Below are positions 7,776-16,873 of a DNA stretch of 64,000 nucleotides, piece after piece. A program made the translations under genes and the position numbers. The notes under the pieces were generated by a model. That model was not told where the DNA came from and did no database searches. It was given only the letters and a program-made list of their open reading frames with translations. Position 1 is the stretch's first letter; each line of letters opens with the position of its first letter. The stretch is from Clostridia bacterium. GTDB lineage: Bacteria; Bacillota; Clostridia; Christensenellales; Aristaeellaceae. Location: contig JAFSOC010000031.1 in assembly GCA_017447185.1 (NCBI GenBank), positions 1 to 64,000 on the forward strand. The letters run 5' to 3'.

Positions 7776-9740
7776 TTACCAGACCAGGATCCGGTCTTCC
7801 GGGGCCATGTACATGGGCGTGCCTTCCGTCACGGAGGGATAGGTCCGGTAGAATTCTTCAAAGTGCTGCACCGCGAAGTTGATCCGCAGATAGCAATACG
7901 GATGGATGTAGTGCGCGCTTTCCGGATCCGTGGTTTCCCGGGAAGGTATGATATTGATAAAGAAATAGGCGAAAGCCCGGAAGTAGGCGTCATAGTCAAA
8001 GTTTTCCGTATCCCGGACCATATCCAGCGTCAGGCTCATGCCTGTGATGTCCGCCAGGAATTCGCCGATCTGCATTTCCCCGTCGCTGTAGACGCCGTCA
8101 AACACCTCCAGGGAGTTGATCTGCTTCTTGATGGCTTCCACCTTCCGGTTGAAGATCTCCTGGTCCTTTTCCGTGGCGAACAGGGTCCCCGTGTAGTCCG
8201 CGTTGTCCTGCGAACCCCGTGTGTCAAAGGCGTGGCTCATCTCATGGGAGATATGTGCGCCGAAGGTGCCGAGGATCGTTTCCCGGGAGGTCATATCCAG
8301 CATGTAGTCGCAGAGGGACGCTCCGCCGAGATAGAAGGCGTTCACCGTGGGCTCATACCGGCCTTCCGCTGTGATCGTTAAATTCTCAGAACCAAGCCGG
8401 TTGCCGGGAACATATTCCCGTCCCGCATAGTACGCCTCGCACCGGTGACTGAACCAGCTGCACCATGCGTAGGCTTCGATGACGTTGTCGCAGCCGCGCA
8501 GCTTCTCCAGCAGGGCCGTGCAGTCGAAGGCCCCGTCCGGATACAGGATGTCCGACGCCACCATTTTGTCGAGCTTCCGGTAGATCTCTTTCTTAGTTTC
8601 CTCGCTGACCCAGTCGTTCTTTTCAATCCGCGCGCGGAAGGCTTCCTTGTATTCGTTCGCCAGTTCCTTATACAGGTCGATCCGCTCCTGGGGAACAAAG
8701 CTGTGCACATAACCCTGTTCCCGGAGTACCCGCGGAAGCAGGTAAGTCAGCGTTGTCGCGGGATCTGACGCACCTTCCTTCGGCAGGACTTTTGCCGCCG
8801 CATTGTACATGGACAGCGCCAGGATCCCCTTGATGGTATCCAGGTCATCCCGTTCCCAGAGGACCCGGATCTTCTTCAGTTCCGTTATTTCCACACCGTA
8901 TGCCTGCGTTGTTCCGGCGCCTTCCCTCTCCAGGCCCCGGGCCCTGAAAAGTTCATACAGCATCGGGCAGATTTCCCGGATCTCCTCCAGGGATACCCGT
9001 AGCGGCTTGCGGAGCTTCAGTTCTTTTTCAAGTTCTAATTCGTCGCCCGTCTCCCCCGGAATGGTAGGGTCATAATACGCGAAAATCTTTTCGAAGACCT
9101 GCGGGATTTCTTCCTCGCTCCAACCCAGGCGCCGCAGTTTCTCCTTCGTGCCGTCAATATCCCTTTCGATGTCAAATGTTTCCTCGTCCGGGGGCAGGTA
9201 ATCAATGGGATCCGTTGGGCTGAGCGTCAGGTAGTATATTCCGGTTTCCCGGTCGATTGTTTTCAGGTCGCTGCTGAAAAAGGCGTTCCCGTACAGCCAT
9301 CCGTCTTCCCGGATTACCGCGGCCAGTTCCTCCTCCGTCTTTGCGGCACGCAGTCGTTCCGCGTACGGGAGCAGGGGCGCGATTGCCTCCTCTCCCTGCT
9401 TCGTGCCGGTATACAGAGCGTATACAATCCGCATGCATTCCGCCTCCGGACAAGTCAGGGCCGGATCCGTGCAGAGACTTACCTCCTGCTGGATGGCCAG
9501 TTTCTGCGCTTCGTCAAGCGGCATGAATTTCCTTACCTCTTTGGCCAGCGCATCCATATACCGGTCATAGTTGGCGTACAGCTCGAAGGATTCCTCCACA
9601 GCAGGCTGCTCGGAGGGCCAGAGGCCGTAGAAATTCGAGTTGATCCAGGGCTTTCCCTCAAAGTGAGGGCTTTCCGCTCCTGCCATGGAGCAGCCCGCCA
9701 GCAGGCACAGGGTCAGAAGTAAGCTGATGATTTTCCTCAT
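7776..9740 (-). CDS. M13 family zinc metallopeptidase lipoprotein, copy 2
   Basis: 654 residues, paralogous to the protein at 3472. Signal KKIISLLLTL-like with lipobox LLAGC, then EGKPWxNSNF shared with copy 1. Zinc motif HEMSH at about 499-503 and GEFLADITG (Glu near 560) give all three zinc ligands in near-canonical form. C-terminus EGTPMYMAPEDR..W. The substrate-cleft motif NAFYLGG precedes HExxH as expected. It should be an outward-facing, membrane-tethered endopeptidase. Start 9740 has AAGGAG ten bases upstream; the longer in-frame ATG at 9806 lacks a good site. It ends in a terminator before the C1 peptidase promoter, so the two peptidase units are transcribed separately. Confidence 0.88.
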   Translation of the reverse strand: MRKIISLLLTLCLLAGCSMAGAESPHFEGKPWINSNFYGLWPSEQPAVEESFELYANYDRYMDALAKEVRKFMPLDEAQKLAIQQEVSLCTDPALTCPEAECMRIVYALYTGTKQGEEAIAPLLPYAERLRAAKTEEELAAVIREDGWLYGNAFFSSDLKTIDRETGIYYLTLSPTDPIDYLPPDEETFDIERDIDGTKEKLRRLGWSEEEIPQVFEKIFAYYDPTIPGETGDELELEKELKLRKPLRVSLEEIREICPMLYELFRARGLEREGAGTTQAYGVEITELKKIRVLWERDDLDTIKGILALSMYNAAAKVLPKEGASDPATTLTYLLPRVLREQGYVHSFVPQERIDLYKELANEYKEAFRARIEKNDWVSEETKKEIYRKLDKMVASDILYPDGAFDCTALLEKLRGCDNVIEAYAWCSWFSHRCEAYYAGREYVPGNRLGSENLTITAEGRYEPTVNAFYLGGASLCDYMLDMTSRETILGTFGAHISHEMSHAFDTRGSQDNADYTGTLFATEKDQEIFNRKVEAIKKQINSLEVFDGVYSDGEMQIGEFLADITGMSLTLDMVRDTENFDYDAYFRAFAYFFINIIPSRETTDPESAHYIHPYCYLRINFAVQHFEEFYRTYPSVTEGTPMYMAPEDRILVW

Positions 9741-9855
9741 GGTCTGATTTCTCCTTTTGCGTTCTCTTTCCGGAATTTTATCATTTTTCGTAAATAACAT
9801 ATCCATCCCGACACCACACCGTCAAAAAAGGTAAAGGCCCCCCGAACCCTGTCTG

Positions 9856-10236
9856 TTACTCCGCGGGAGCTTTGAATTCAACAGTGTCAGGCAGCAATGT
9901 GATGGCGTCGGTCTTCGTGTTCAGGGTAGCGCTCACGCTCTTACCGCCTGCAGTCTTATAGGCGATCTGCAGGTTCGGCGTTCCGCTTTCGTCCACGACA
10001 GCGCCGACGCTGGCGGTCGAGGTGAGACCGACTTCCAGGTTCCTGGCGGTCGTACTGGTTCTGCCCGTTTTATCCGAAATGGACAGCTCGGTGATCACTT
10101 CGCCGGTTCGGTTGTAGATCGTGTAGTTCAGGGTTTCCTCAGTCGTTTTCTTCGCCGTTTCATTATTCTGGGCGCAGGAAGCCAGAACCAGTGCAGCCAT
10201 CAGTAGCACAGCGATCATCGCCAGTGTTTTCTTCAT
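9856..10236 (-). CDS. Small putative lipoprotein
   Basis: 126 residues. Signal peptide with lipobox LASC (Cys20), then a threonine-rich linker and a beta-rich domain (LNYTIYNRTGEVITELSISD...) that could be an immunoglobulin-like or similar sandwich. No family recognised. It is read divergently from the lipoprotein at 10435; the two share a near-identical start (MKK..A..AMLLAA..L.SCAQNN-like), which suggests duplication of the signal region. Its own promoter is at 10269-10274. Function unknown. Confidence 0.7.
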   Translation of the reverse strand: MKKTLAMIAVLLMAALVLASCAQNNETAKKTTEETLNYTIYNRTGEVITELSISDKTGRTSTTARNLEVGLTSTASVGAVVDESGTPNLQIAYKTAGGKSVSATLNTKTDAITLLPDTVEFKAPAE

Positions 10237-10268
10237 CTTTCATTACCATCCTTTCATGAGATTGTTTC

Positions 10269-10274
10269 ATTATA
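10269..10274 (-). promoter_or_regulatory. Extended -10 promoter of the 9856 lipoprotein gene
   Basis: TATGCTATAAT on the minus strand: a perfect TATAAT with the TGn extension. The -35 (TTAGAA, 17 bp away) is poor. Confidence 0.55.
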
Positions 10275-10373
10275 GCATAGTTTTGAGTCCTTTCTAATAA
10301 AAAAATGGATACCACGCCGTTACTGTTCACAGTTTTGAGGCAGGGACAAAAGAAAAAACCGGCAAAGAGTAAC

Positions 10374-10402
10374 TTGAAACTACTTCTCATGGATGCTATA
10401 AT
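10374..10402 (+). promoter_or_regulatory. Promoter of the 10435 lipoprotein gene
   Basis: TTGAAA (10374-10379), 17 bp, TATAAT (10397-10402), with TGC before the -10. Strong sigma-A type. Confidence 0.75.
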
Positions 10403-10434
10403 ACTTCAACCTGATGAAAGGAAGGAATATGAAA

Positions 10435-10914
10435 ATGAAGAAAAAAATGGCAATTGTCGCTATGCTGCTCGCGGCGGCGCTGCTGCTGGGCTCCTGTGCC
10501 GGCCAGAACAACGGGGAAAAGAAACTGACAACCGGAGACATCGAAGGAACATGGACTGTGTCTGATAAGTCCGTCCATTCGAAAGACTACCTCTCGTTAG
10601 ACGGATACATGCTGAAACCGGATACCAGCGCTGTCCTGGTTTTAAGAGGCGGAAAAATCACCTGGGAATGGGAAGCCCAGGACGGAAAGCACACCAGCGA
10701 AGACGGCGGCTATGAAGTGAAAGATGGTGAAGTGTTCTTCAGCAGCGTCAAATTAAACGCCAGGCTGGAAGGCAGGACCCTGACCCTGACCCAGCTGGCT
10801 CCGCCGAAGAATGACGGTGCATACAGGGTTGAAGGCGATGTATATGTGTCGGTAGACGATCCGAAAGTAACCGAGGTGCCCGATAAATCTGTTCTGGTCC
10901 TGGAAAGAAAGTAA
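10435..10914 (+). CDS. Small putative lipoprotein
   Basis: 159 residues: signal peptide with lipobox LGSC, then LTTGDIEGTWTVSDK... and a run of short beta strands ending VLVLERK. The GTW opening and strand pattern resemble lipocalin-like or DUF5640-type small lipoproteins, but I cannot assign a family with confidence. ATGs at 10414, 10429 and 10435 are in frame; AAGGAAGG is nine bases before 10435, so that one is used. The gene has a strong promoter and its own terminator, so it is monocistronic, and is divergent from a second lipoprotein with a similar leader. Confidence 0.75.
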   Translation: MKKKMAIVAMLLAAALLLGSCAGQNNGEKKLTTGDIEGTWTVSDKSVHSKDYLSLDGYMLKPDTSAVLVLRGGKITWEWEAQDGKHTSEDGGYEVKDGEVFFSSVKLNARLEGRTLTLTQLAPPKNDGAYRVEGDVYVSVDDPKVTEVPDKSVLVLERK

Positions 10915-10966
10915 TTCAGCAATCAGACGGTATCGGGCTTTCCTGAAACGCGTCACAGACAAAAAA

Positions 10967-10997
10967 ACCTGCAGATCATAATATCTGCAGGTTTTTT
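10967..10997 (+). terminator. Terminator of the 10435 lipoprotein gene
   Basis: ACCTGCAGAT / ATCTGCAGGT ten-bp stem, CATAAT loop, six T. Confidence 0.85.
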
Positions 10998-11147
10998 GTC
11001 GGCAGTTTTTCCCGGTCTTTCCGGCGGAGAATTCCGACGCGCCGGGATAACCGGTGAAAAAGGATCGGAGGCAATTTTCCTTTTGATTCAGAAAACTTCA
11101 GAAAACTTCGAAAATTTTTGCAAACGTTTGCTGCCATCCTCTAATCT

Positions 11148-11159
11148 GGATGCGTATAC
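11148..11159 (+). promoter_or_regulatory. Shared motif upstream of a GG-peptide gene, copy 1
   Basis: GGATGCGTATAC, 64 bases before the start of the 11224 peptide. The identical 12-mer occurs at 21309-21320, 47 bases before another GG-peptide gene. Possible activator or promoter element; role inferred only from position. Confidence 0.35.
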
Positions 11160-11223
11160 AGATATGTCAGCGCGATAAACGCCGGCAAAAAGAAAGAAAA
11201 CAACAATGAAGGAGATAACGAAA

Positions 11224-11436
11224 ATGAATACCAACACGATGGAACTGAACATGAACGAAATGGCAACTGTAAACGGCGGAGACGGGCTCAGAATCGGCAA
11301 TCCCAATTCCACATTCAGCAAGAATTCAACGAATTGGTTCAACACCACCGTTGTTCCAGCCGCTGAAAACTTTGGAAAAGCCGTCTGCACCGTAAGCAAG
11401 GCCGCCTATAACTGGGTTACCGGACTCTTCGACTGA
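11224..11436 (+). CDS. GG-leader secreted peptide precursor (bacteriocin-like)
   Basis: 70 residues. The first 19 (MNTNTMELNMNEMATVNGG) form a double-glycine leader with spaced hydrophobic residues, as cleaved by C39-type exporters. The 51-residue mature part is rich in Asn, Ser and Thr, has one Cys and ends AYNWVTGLFD; it has no known antimicrobial motif. Start 11224 has AAGGAG nine bases upstream; an upstream ATG at 11206 lies inside the ribosome-site region. The leader is almost the same as in the 58730 peptide. A rearranged second copy of the ribosome site and first codons begins at 11459. No exporter is adjacent; ABC genes at 25 and 61 kb are candidates. Confidence 0.7.
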   Translation: MNTNTMELNMNEMATVNGGDGLRIGNPNSTFSKNSTNWFNTTVVPAAENFGKAVCTVSKAAYNWVTGLFD

Positions 11437-11491
11437 CAAGGAAATTTTCCCCGTCAGACGAAAGAAAGCGACGATGAAGGAGATCACGCAT

Positions 11492-11644
11492 ATGAATACC
11501 AATAAAGGGACCATGGGGACGGTTCCTTTGGCCCATGGACCAGAAGAACCGTCCCCATGGCGGATCCAGGTGACGAATGCCTGCGAACAGGTTCGGGAAG
11601 TCTTTGAAATGACCGGATATGATCATGTGGTTAAGATGGTGTGA
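11492..11644 (+). pseudogene. Chimeric ORF: GG-leader start, hairpin repeat, STAS-like tail
   Basis: The ribosome site and first four codons (ATGAATACCAA) copy those of the 11224 gene. The frame then enters the 65-bp hairpin repeat (11504-11568), translated as GTMGTVPLAHGPEEPSPW, and leaves it into VTNACEQVREVFEMTGYD, which reads like the last helix of a STAS anti-anti-sigma domain. It stays open for 50 codons. Most likely a scar where the repeat joined two gene fragments, since neither domain is complete; expression as a fusion cannot be excluded because the ribosome site is intact. Confidence 0.5.
11504..11568. repeat. 65-bp hairpin repeat, copy 1
   Basis: Imperfect inverted repeat with arms CCATGGGGACGGTTC and GAACCGTCCCCATGG around a short centre. 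Identical base for base to 16874-16938. Such GGGGACGGTTC hairpins are scattered in clostridial genomes, probably as non-autonomous mobile units; that is recollection, not shown here. Confidence 0.85.
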
Positions 11645-11758
11645 CAGGAACCGGGACAGCAGGGACGAACGGACGCGAAAAGGACTGTATTTTTATGAAC
11701 TGACAGAATCGTGATGATGAATGCAAGACAGAACGCCCGCAACGAAGCACACAGCGTT

Positions 11759-14700
11759 TCATGAAATATGATTGCGCCTTCTGTGCCACAGAAACAGGAT
11801 AACCAGTCCCGCAAGGCCGACCAGCCCACACCCTGCCCAGAGCAGCGGGTTTGCTTCGTCGCCGGTCTTCGGGATTTTTTTGTTCACAAGAGTCCCGCCG
11901 CTGTACAGGCGGTCGGTCGTTTTGGCATATTTTCCTTCATTGACATAGATGGTGCTGTAGCCTGCCATGGATTTTTCAACCACATAACAGGGATAGGCCG
12001 AGGCAATTTCCGCTGAATACAGCCATTCGGTTTCGCTGATCTTTTCCCGGGTAAATTTAGCACCCGGGTATTCTGTGCCATCCGACTGGTACAGGGTGAA
12101 TTCGATGCCCCGCTCCTGCCCGCCGGACCACTGCTTGCGGAAGGAGAAGGTTTCCGGCACAGGGTTTTCGGCCGAGATGTAGGTGACGGCCACACCATCT
12201 GTGAACACAAAATACAGGGCATGATAGCCAGGCTCCAGGGAAGCCAGCTTCGAGGCCTTCAGCCGCAGAATCAGGCTGCCCTGATTCGTTTCATAGTCTT
12301 CCGGATCCACGGTTACCCGGTCAATCTCCAGCCGGTGGAAGTTTTTGTATGTGACCGCGTCATTGCTCTTCCGTTTGACCTGGAAAACGAGATCCTCCTG
12401 AGTGCCGGTGACCCATTTCATCCCATGGCCGGAAACGACTCTGTAATCGGGGTCTTCAATGAGGACGGGAAGCGGACGATCGGGATGGTAATGGGTGTAG
12501 CCATCGTTTCCCAGCAGCTGGGTCCAGATGTAATAGACGCCGACAGAACTCGCCATGGGGATATCTTCGGAATAGAGATCCTGATTCTTAGGCGGAGTGA
12601 TGCCGTTGACGGCCGGGGAAGGCAGCGGGGCGGGGGTCGGTGTCGGATCATCGCCGCCGGGAGTGGCGGTGGGTTGGGGCCTTCCGGGGGTAGGTGTCGG
12701 GTCAACCCTTCCGGGGGTACGCGTAGGTTCAGCTGTCGGATCGCTGCCTTCGGGAGTAGCTGTCGGTTCGCTGCCTTCCGGGGTCGGTATCGGGTCATCG
12801 CCGCCGGGAGTGGGTGTTGGGGAGACTGCGGGACCATGAGGCTCGTCCTCCGGGATCGGGGCCACGCCGCCGCCGATGGCGTATTGGATGGTGCCTTCTT
12901 CCTTCGGCCGCGTATCGGGAATAATCAGCTCATGGATGAAGGCTTCCTCCACCAGCCCAGGCGCGGGAGAGGGCTGAGGAATCGTTGATTCCACTTCCAC
13001 CAGGAAGCTGGCATCGGCGTATCCATCCGCAAACCAGACAGTGACCTCGTGCCAGCCAGGCTCCAGATTCTTCAGCCAGGCCGGCTGCAGAAGCACTTCC
13101 AGGCCGCCGTCAGTCATGCCGACAGGAATAAAGTCTTGGTTATCCTCCAGCTCTTCTTCATCATCCACGGTCAGGTTCAGGTAGCGGTCATAGGTTTCCT
13201 CATCCTGAACGGAACGGTGGAAATGGAGGGAGAGTTCCTTTTCGCTGGTCTTTTTCCAGGTCATACCCTCTTTGGAAACGTAATAATGGAAGGCCGTTTC
13301 GGCTCCGGCTTCGAGGTCCATACATTCAACATGGGAGGGATCGTTTTCGCAGACCCGCATGGCCCGCCCCGCCTCTGTCTCTGTGGGCGCTTCCAGAATG
13401 ACCCAGTCGCCCCATTTGTGGCCAACGGGCGCCAGGGGCGTCCGGACGGTGGACAACTCAGTGAAGCACAGGGTGCAGTAAATCTTTTTTTCCGTATAGC
13501 CCTGTTCAGTGCAGGAACGGACGGTTTCAGTCCGTACCGCCGTGATATGATGACACACATCCCAGAGGGCCTTCACGGCGGTGTTGCCGCCAATCGTGAT
13601 TTCTTCTCCGGGCTGGCGGACGTTCCCGCTGACCTCCCAGCCCGCAAAAAACTGCGTATCAGGATCAGGCGGCGTGAACTCACTTTTGGGAAGTTTGTAG
13701 GTCTTTTGCTCCTCCGGAACCTGAACCGCTGCCATGGTTCCTATGCCACCATTTCCGTCAAAGGTGACCTGATGTGTCACCTTCGCGTGATAATGGCAGA
13801 CTTTGCAGATGTTGTTTTCAAAGACATGAGGTTCTTCTCCGGAAAGCATTTTCTTACAGGTCTGACAGTACATCAGATGCCCTTTTTCGGATATGATGGG
13901 TGTCGCTTGCGCGTGATCGCAGATTTCGATCACGGCCCAGCGGTTACGCCGGCCGTGGTTTTTCCGATCCTCCTTGTTGGCCGCGGTCATCCCTGATTCG
14001 CTGTCCCCCACTCTGACCCGGTAAGCGGGAGCCAGATCACAGGAAGCCACCTTCAGCGCTGTGGCTGCCGGCCCATCGTGATAGGAGATATAGGCATCCA
14101 TATCCACGTTGTCCGCAAATACAGCGTTGGCGTTTCCGCCGTGGGCGATGACCGTTCCGCCAGTGATTTTCAGCACGCCGGAAAAAGGCACATCTTCCTT
14201 GTATTTCTTATATGTTTTGGAACCGGATTCCCTTGCATTCACAATGGAAAGGAGTGAAGTTCCGCCGTTTCCGATGCCTCCGCCGGTGTCGTTACCCACC
14301 GCGGACACCCTGCCGCCGGTAATGGTCACATGACCGCCTTTGCCACCGTGGGAGGCTGAAATGGTTTCCTCCTCTCCGCCGCCGATGCCGGCACCTCTTT
14401 TTCCGCCTTCGGCCTTCACTTCGCCACCCGCGATCTTTACTTCACCGCCCTGGTCGCCGCCTTTCCCGCCGCCTATGCCTGCCCCGCTTTCGCCTCCCGT
14501 AGCGGAAATCTTTCCGCCGTAGATGGTCACGTTGCCGCCATGGCCGCCGCCTCTGTAATATTCCCCGCCGCCGATGCCAGCGCCGCAGGCTCCGCCGGTC
14601 GCGGTTACACTGCCGCCGTAGATGGTCACGTTGCCGCCCTGACTGCCGGCGTATCCGCCGCCGATGCCGGCGGCATTGCAGCCGGCTGTGGCCCGTACGC

Positions 14701-16741
14701 TGCCGCCGTAGATGGTGACATTTCCGCCGTTGGCGTCCTCGCCGCCGCCAATGCCGGCGCCATAGTTTCCACCCAGGCCGGCCAGATCCCCGCCGTAAAT
14801 AATGACCTCGCCGCCGCTGCCCCCGTCGCCGCCGCCGATCCCCGCGGCGGATTTGCCGCCCTGAGCGCCGACATTGCCGCTGTGCAGAATGAAGGTACCG
14901 GCGGCTTCCTTTTTATCCCCGCCGATGCCGGAATAGCCGGAGCTGCCGGAGGTGGAAATCAGCCGGCCGGTCTTTCCGCTCTGGCCCCAGACCGTCAGCG
15001 ATGCGCCCGGCGTCAGGCGAATGCCCGGGTAGATCGTCAGGGTCGCCCCGTCCTGCAGAATCAGGTTGACATGACCGGATATGGTCATCCGGTAATCACT
15101 GATCTCCTGGGATTTCCGGACCACATACCATCCGCTTCCCTCCGGGCCAATGCCCCAGCCGCCCCGGACCGGCAGCGTGTCGAACCAGGTGTAGCTGTTG
15201 CAGTATCGGGTGGAGCCGTATTCATCGATGTAGGGGACAGATTTTGCTGAAGGCCGGTCGCTGAGGGTCACGGTCTTTCTGGAGATCTCCTCCCCGCATT
15301 TGCTGCAGCGGACCACTTCCTCATAGTGTCCGTCGGCATTCGCCGTGGCGGGAACCACTTTTTCCGCCGCCGGCGCTCCGGGTTCGTGACCGCCTGTGGC
15401 GGGAAGGGTCAGATCGTTCGACTGAACCTCCAGGATTCCCTGGCCGTCCAGGAAAAGCTTTCCGCAGTCAGCGCAGGTATAATAGGATTTTTTCCCTTCC
15501 TTTGTGCAGGTGGGCGCGATGCCTTCGGAAGGTCCGGTCAGCCTGTGCACATGATTTGGAAAATTCGTCTTCCACAGCCTGGCGGCAATATCTTCCGTGA
15601 TAAAGTCCGAAAGGATCCACCCGTAGAATCGCCCGGCTTCACTGACGATGGGATTCTTTCCCGTGTAGACGACAGGGTTCATGTGGGCCGCGATTTCGCT
15701 GGGATAGCGTCCGCCCGAGACAAAGGTAAAGGCATTGGAGGAAATCTGCACATGGTTCGCGTGTCCGATGCGGACGGTGGGATCCGCGGGAATATGGACA
15801 TGCTGAAAAGCGGTGAAGAAGCTTCGGACCCAGGTCTCCTTGTCCTTGTCCTTCGCCTCATAGTGGTTTTCAAAATAGGTTACCTGATCCCCTAACTTCA
15901 TGGTAGGATACCAGTTGGCTTCGTCCACGGTGCTGGCGTTGAATGACCCGGCATACTGGGTGCCGTATCCCGTCAGCTTCGGCTGGGAGGACAGGATGAC
16001 CATTTTCCCCCGGCACTGGTTCAGCGTTGGCATCTCCTCGTGGGTGCCCTGGGGATGATAAACATACTCCTGATATCTGGTCAGATGCTCCTTCACACGG
16101 GGATAGACATCCTTGTTCTGATCGTCCCCGGATTTGCCTTTGGTGCCGCTCTCCCGGCTCACGCAGAGGATCACGGTTTCCGTCGGATGCTCCTTCAGGA
16201 AGGCAGTGACGATCTTCAGCACTTCATCCAGCGAGAGTTCGCTCCACTCTCCGTTTTCCTTCTTGTCATAGCAGAAGAAACGTCCGTTGATGCCGGCGGA
16301 CTGATGATCCCCGTGGACAAGCCACAGGTTTTTGCCATCGTCTTTTTCCTCCGATAAAACGACAGGACGATAATCGTAGGTGTTTGAAAGGCGCAGATCC
16401 AGGTAGCGTACGCCGGCCATCAGCTGCTCCCGGATGGACAGCTTCTGACAAACCGCGTAATTATGGTAAAGGGGAGAAACCACGCTGTAGGTGAACACCG
16501 CGTGCGTTGCGGAATCGTGGGTCCCCGGCAGATTGATTTCGGTAATCAGCCGCTCGCCGTCAATCCCGCTCATCCAGTTCACAGAGCTGAGACCGCTCAG
16601 ATCCGACCGGGTGAACTGAGAACTGCCGGCCGTTTCCGCCCGTGCGGTGCCCACCGGCCACGACGCGATCGGCAGCAGAAGCATTGCGCAAAGAATCGCA
16701 GCCGCCCTTCTGATGATACTGGTGATGTCTTTTCCTTCCAT
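11759..16741 (-). CDS. Cell-wall-anchored surface protein with PI-PLC X domain and glycine-rich repeats
   Basis: 1660 residues. Order: signal peptide (residues 1-36); a PI-PLC X-like domain with active-site histidines in LPGTHDSATH and LVHGDHQS and the RYLDLR motif; two short cysteine-pair modules; eight or so GIGGG..GG.VTIYGG repeats (about 600-830); more CxxC modules; an InlB-type repeat (VTFDGNGG...FAGW); beta domains; a Pro/Thr linker (PTPTPGGDD); a collagen-binding B-like module; and an IPKTGD sortase signal followed by a membrane helix and HRRR. It should sit on the cell wall; whether it cleaves inositol lipids is unproven. Start 16741 has GGGAGG nine bases upstream. Two identical hairpin repeats bracket the gene. 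Confidence 0.85.
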   Translation of the reverse strand: MEGKDITSIIRRAAAILCAMLLLPIASWPVGTARAETAGSSQFTRSDLSGLSSVNWMSGIDGERLITEINLPGTHDSATHAVFTYSVVSPLYHNYAVCQKLSIREQLMAGVRYLDLRLSNTYDYRPVVLSEEKDDGKNLWLVHGDHQSAGINGRFFCYDKKENGEWSELSLDEVLKIVTAFLKEHPTETVILCVSRESGTKGKSGDDQNKDVYPRVKEHLTRYQEYVYHPQGTHEEMPTLNQCRGKMVILSSQPKLTGYGTQYAGSFNASTVDEANWYPTMKLGDQVTYFENHYEAKDKDKETWVRSFFTAFQHVHIPADPTVRIGHANHVQISSNAFTFVSGGRYPSEIAAHMNPVVYTGKNPIVSEAGRFYGWILSDFITEDIAARLWKTNFPNHVHRLTGPSEGIAPTCTKEGKKSYYTCADCGKLFLDGQGILEVQSNDLTLPATGGHEPGAPAAEKVVPATANADGHYEEVVRCSKCGEEISRKTVTLSDRPSAKSVPYIDEYGSTRYCNSYTWFDTLPVRGGWGIGPEGSGWYVVRKSQEISDYRMTISGHVNLILQDGATLTIYPGIRLTPGASLTVWGQSGKTGRLISTSGSSGYSGIGGDKKEAAGTFILHSGNVGAQGGKSAAGIGGGDGGSGGEVIIYGGDLAGLGGNYGAGIGGGEDANGGNVTIYGGSVRATAGCNAAGIGGGYAGSQGGNVTIYGGSVTATGGACGAGIGGGEYYRGGGHGGNVTIYGGKISATGGESGAGIGGGKGGDQGGEVKIAGGEVKAEGGKRGAGIGGGEEETISASHGGKGGHVTITGGRVSAVGNDTGGGIGNGGTSLLSIVNARESGSKTYKKYKEDVPFSGVLKITGGTVIAHGGNANAVFADNVDMDAYISYHDGPAATALKVASCDLAPAYRVRVGDSESGMTAANKEDRKNHGRRNRWAVIEICDHAQATPIISEKGHLMYCQTCKKMLSGEEPHVFENNICKVCHYHAKVTHQVTFDGNGGIGTMAAVQVPEEQKTYKLPKSEFTPPDPDTQFFAGWEVSGNVRQPGEEITIGGNTAVKALWDVCHHITAVRTETVRSCTEQGYTEKKIYCTLCFTELSTVRTPLAPVGHKWGDWVILEAPTETEAGRAMRVCENDPSHVECMDLEAGAETAFHYYVSKEGMTWKKTSEKELSLHFHRSVQDEETYDRYLNLTVDDEEELEDNQDFIPVGMTDGGLEVLLQPAWLKNLEPGWHEVTVWFADGYADASFLVEVESTIPQPSPAPGLVEEAFIHELIIPDTRPKEEGTIQYAIGGGVAPIPEDEPHGPAVSPTPTPGGDDPIPTPEGSEPTATPEGSDPTAEPTRTPGRVDPTPTPGRPQPTATPGGDDPTPTPAPLPSPAVNGITPPKNQDLYSEDIPMASSVGVYYIWTQLLGNDGYTHYHPDRPLPVLIEDPDYRVVSGHGMKWVTGTQEDLVFQVKRKSNDAVTYKNFHRLEIDRVTVDPEDYETNQGSLILRLKASKLASLEPGYHALYFVFTDGVAVTYISAENPVPETFSFRKQWSGGQERGIEFTLYQSDGTEYPGAKFTREKISETEWLYSAEIASAYPCYVVEKSMAGYSTIYVNEGKYAKTTDRLYSGGTLVNKKIPKTGDEANPLLWAGCGLVGLAGLVILFLWHRRRNHIS
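12620..12840 (-). repeat. Pro/Thr-rich linker repeats in the surface protein
   Basis: Tandem units of about 24-36 bp encode PTPTPGGDDP, PTPEGSEPTA and similar strings. They form the extended stalk between the beta domains and the C-terminal module. Confidence 0.8.
14260..14940 (-). repeat. Glycine-rich GIGGG tandem repeats in the surface protein
   Basis: Seven to nine units of about 66-75 bp encode G-A-G-I-G-G-G ... GGxVTIYGGxVxATGG. The period and strand pattern suggest a solenoid or beta-helix. Units differ in linker length and sequence, so the array is old rather than freshly expanded. Confidence 0.85.
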
Positions 16742-16817
16742 ACCCTGTTGCCTCCCTGCGCGCTCTCGATCACAGCACTGCAAAGCCAAGAAAAAAGTAC
16801 TAAACGTAGAAACTATA

Positions 16818-16846
16818 ATAATACAACGCATTTTGGCTGTCTGCAA
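16818..16846 (-). promoter_or_regulatory. Promoter of the PI-PLC surface protein gene
   Basis: TTGCAG (16841-16846), 17 bp, TATTAT (16818-16823) on the minus strand, about 75 bases before the start. The hairpin repeat lies just upstream. Confidence 0.65.
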
Positions 16847-16873
16847 GCATGTCAGGTGACAAAAAAGCAATCC

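Noticed and set aside
14260-14940. CRISPR-like array
   Set aside because: Regular repeats here are in-frame glycine-rich protein repeats inside a large gene, with no constant repeat and unique spacer pattern.
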